A DNA stretch of 7,392 nt from Accumulibacter sp. (GTDB taxonomy: Bacteria > Pseudomonadota > Gammaproteobacteria > Burkholderiales > Rhodocyclaceae), in assembly GCA_031274075.1 (NCBI GenBank), contig JAISQQ010000445.1, forward strand, positions 1 to 7,392, in the 5' to 3' direction. Shown here piece by piece: positions 7,161 through 7,392 of this stretch (positions are counted from its first letter, which is position 1; each line of letters starts with the position of its first letter). The translations under genes and the position numbers were made by a program. Under the pieces are notes generated by a model. It made no database searches, was not told where the DNA came from, and was given only the letters and a program-made list of their open reading frames with translations.

Positions 7161-7198
7161 ATCCGGCCCCCAGGGAGGACGGCGCGCAAGCGCCGGAT
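7161..7198 (+). other. Potential leader hairpins upstream of the TctB-like gene
   Basis: GGCGC and GCGCC (7181-7185 and 7190-7194) close on GCAA, a GNRA-type tetraloop. The overlapping longer pairing ATCCGGC/GCCGGAT (7161-7167 and 7192-7198) competes for the same bases, so the two folds exclude each other in part. The fold ends about 34 bases before the start codon. It is not a riboswitch class that I recognise. Confidence 0.35.
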
Positions 7199-7220
7199 CG
7201 CGGTGGGGTCACAAACCAGA

Positions 7221-7225
7221 GAGGG
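7221..7225 (+). promoter_or_regulatory. Ribosome binding site of the TctB-like gene
   Basis: GAGGG lies seven bases before ATG 7233, a good distance, and supports that start. Confidence 0.65.
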
Positions 7226-7232
7226 ATCAATC

Positions 7233-7392
7233 ATGTCGGAAAACGCAAAAGATGAACCGGTAGCGGACGACCACGCGCGCCCCAAGGGCGAATACAAGAT
7301 GATGCTGGTGCTGTTCGTCCTCTGCGCCGCGCTGTTCGCCGATTCGCTGCGCAGCGACGGCTTCGTCCAGGGGCACGGCGCGGGGCCGGGGA
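7233..7392 (+). CDS. TctB-family subunit of a tripartite tricarboxylate transporter, N-terminal part
   Basis: Only the first 53 codons are in the window and the frame is still open at the right edge. The product starts with a charged, cytoplasm-like stretch (MSENAKDEPVADDHARPKG), then a hydrophobic segment at about residues 23-37, then SLRSDGFVQGHGAGPG at 38-53. A first membrane helix followed by a short loop ending in a Gly-Pro-Gly motif resembles the TctB (small membrane subunit) family of TctABC carboxylate transporters, in which TctC is the periplasmic binding protein and TctA the large permease. GAGGG seven bases upstream supports the ATG. No tctC lies upstream, so tctA would be expected just downstream and tctC elsewhere or further on. 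The assignment rests on a short sequence. Another small membrane protein is possible. Confidence 0.65.
   Translation, partial: MSENAKDEPVADDHARPKGEYKMMLVLFVLCAALFADSLRSDGFVQGHGAGPG

Larger units (their letters stand above)
6858..7232. other. Intergenic region between the palindrome and the TctB-like gene
   Basis: No gene is recognised in these 375 bases. About 6895-6970 is strikingly AT-rich against the GC-rich surroundings and contains TATAAT (6922-6927) without a good -35, inside an AACAT/ATGTT inverted repeat (6915-6932). Further right come a candidate promoter with an operator (6958-6999), two GC palindromes (7013-7024 and 7050-7061), and a leader hairpin (7161-7198). Short open frames here show no family resemblance. 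Confidence 0.6.

Noticed and set aside
6980..7297. Minus-strand frame of 105 codons and plus-strand frame of 69 codons in the nrdJ-tctB gap
   Set aside because: No ribosome binding site or family resemblance, and both overlap the better supported TctB start.

Overview
The window comes from a GC-rich bacterium. The gene set (a 962-residue B12-dependent ribonucleotide reductase, an acetate kinase and the start of a TctB-type transporter subunit), the codon usage and the kind of short intergenic repeats suggest a betaproteobacterium, perhaps of the Rhodocyclales. That placement is an inference from general resemblance and was not tested by a search.

Layout. Two genes run leftwards: ackA (acetate kinase, 2105-3301) and, 64 bases after it, an unrecognised gene for a 668-residue helical-repeat protein (34-2040). 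A divergent intergenic region (3302-3813) follows. It holds a candidate ackA promoter and, on the other side, two NrdR boxes 31 bases apart. Rightwards from 3814 lies nrdJ, a class II (adenosylcobalamin-dependent) ribonucleotide reductase with a duplicated C-terminal domain and a cysteine-rich tail. A repeat-rich gap of 530 bases (6703-7232) separates nrdJ from the first 53 codons of a TctB-like membrane protein that runs off the right edge. The gap contains eight copies of a 7-base G-rich repeat, an 81-base imperfect palindrome, an AT-rich stretch with a candidate promoter and operator, and a leader with several hairpins.

How the genes fit together. NrdJ makes deoxynucleotides without needing oxygen, acetate kinase links acetyl phosphate to ATP, and TctB belongs to a secondary uptake system for carboxylates. 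This fits a facultative or micro-aerobic organism that uses organic acids. The three are separate transcription units and nothing shows that they form one system.

The most notable points are (1) a perfect tandem 10-base duplication at the start of the helical-repeat gene, which puts a well-placed ATG and its ribosome binding site out of frame with the rest of the gene; (2) the paired NrdR boxes, with no visible B12 riboswitch, in front of a B12-dependent enzyme; and (3) the internal duplication at the C-terminus of NrdJ. I found no convincing undescribed multi-gene system in the window.
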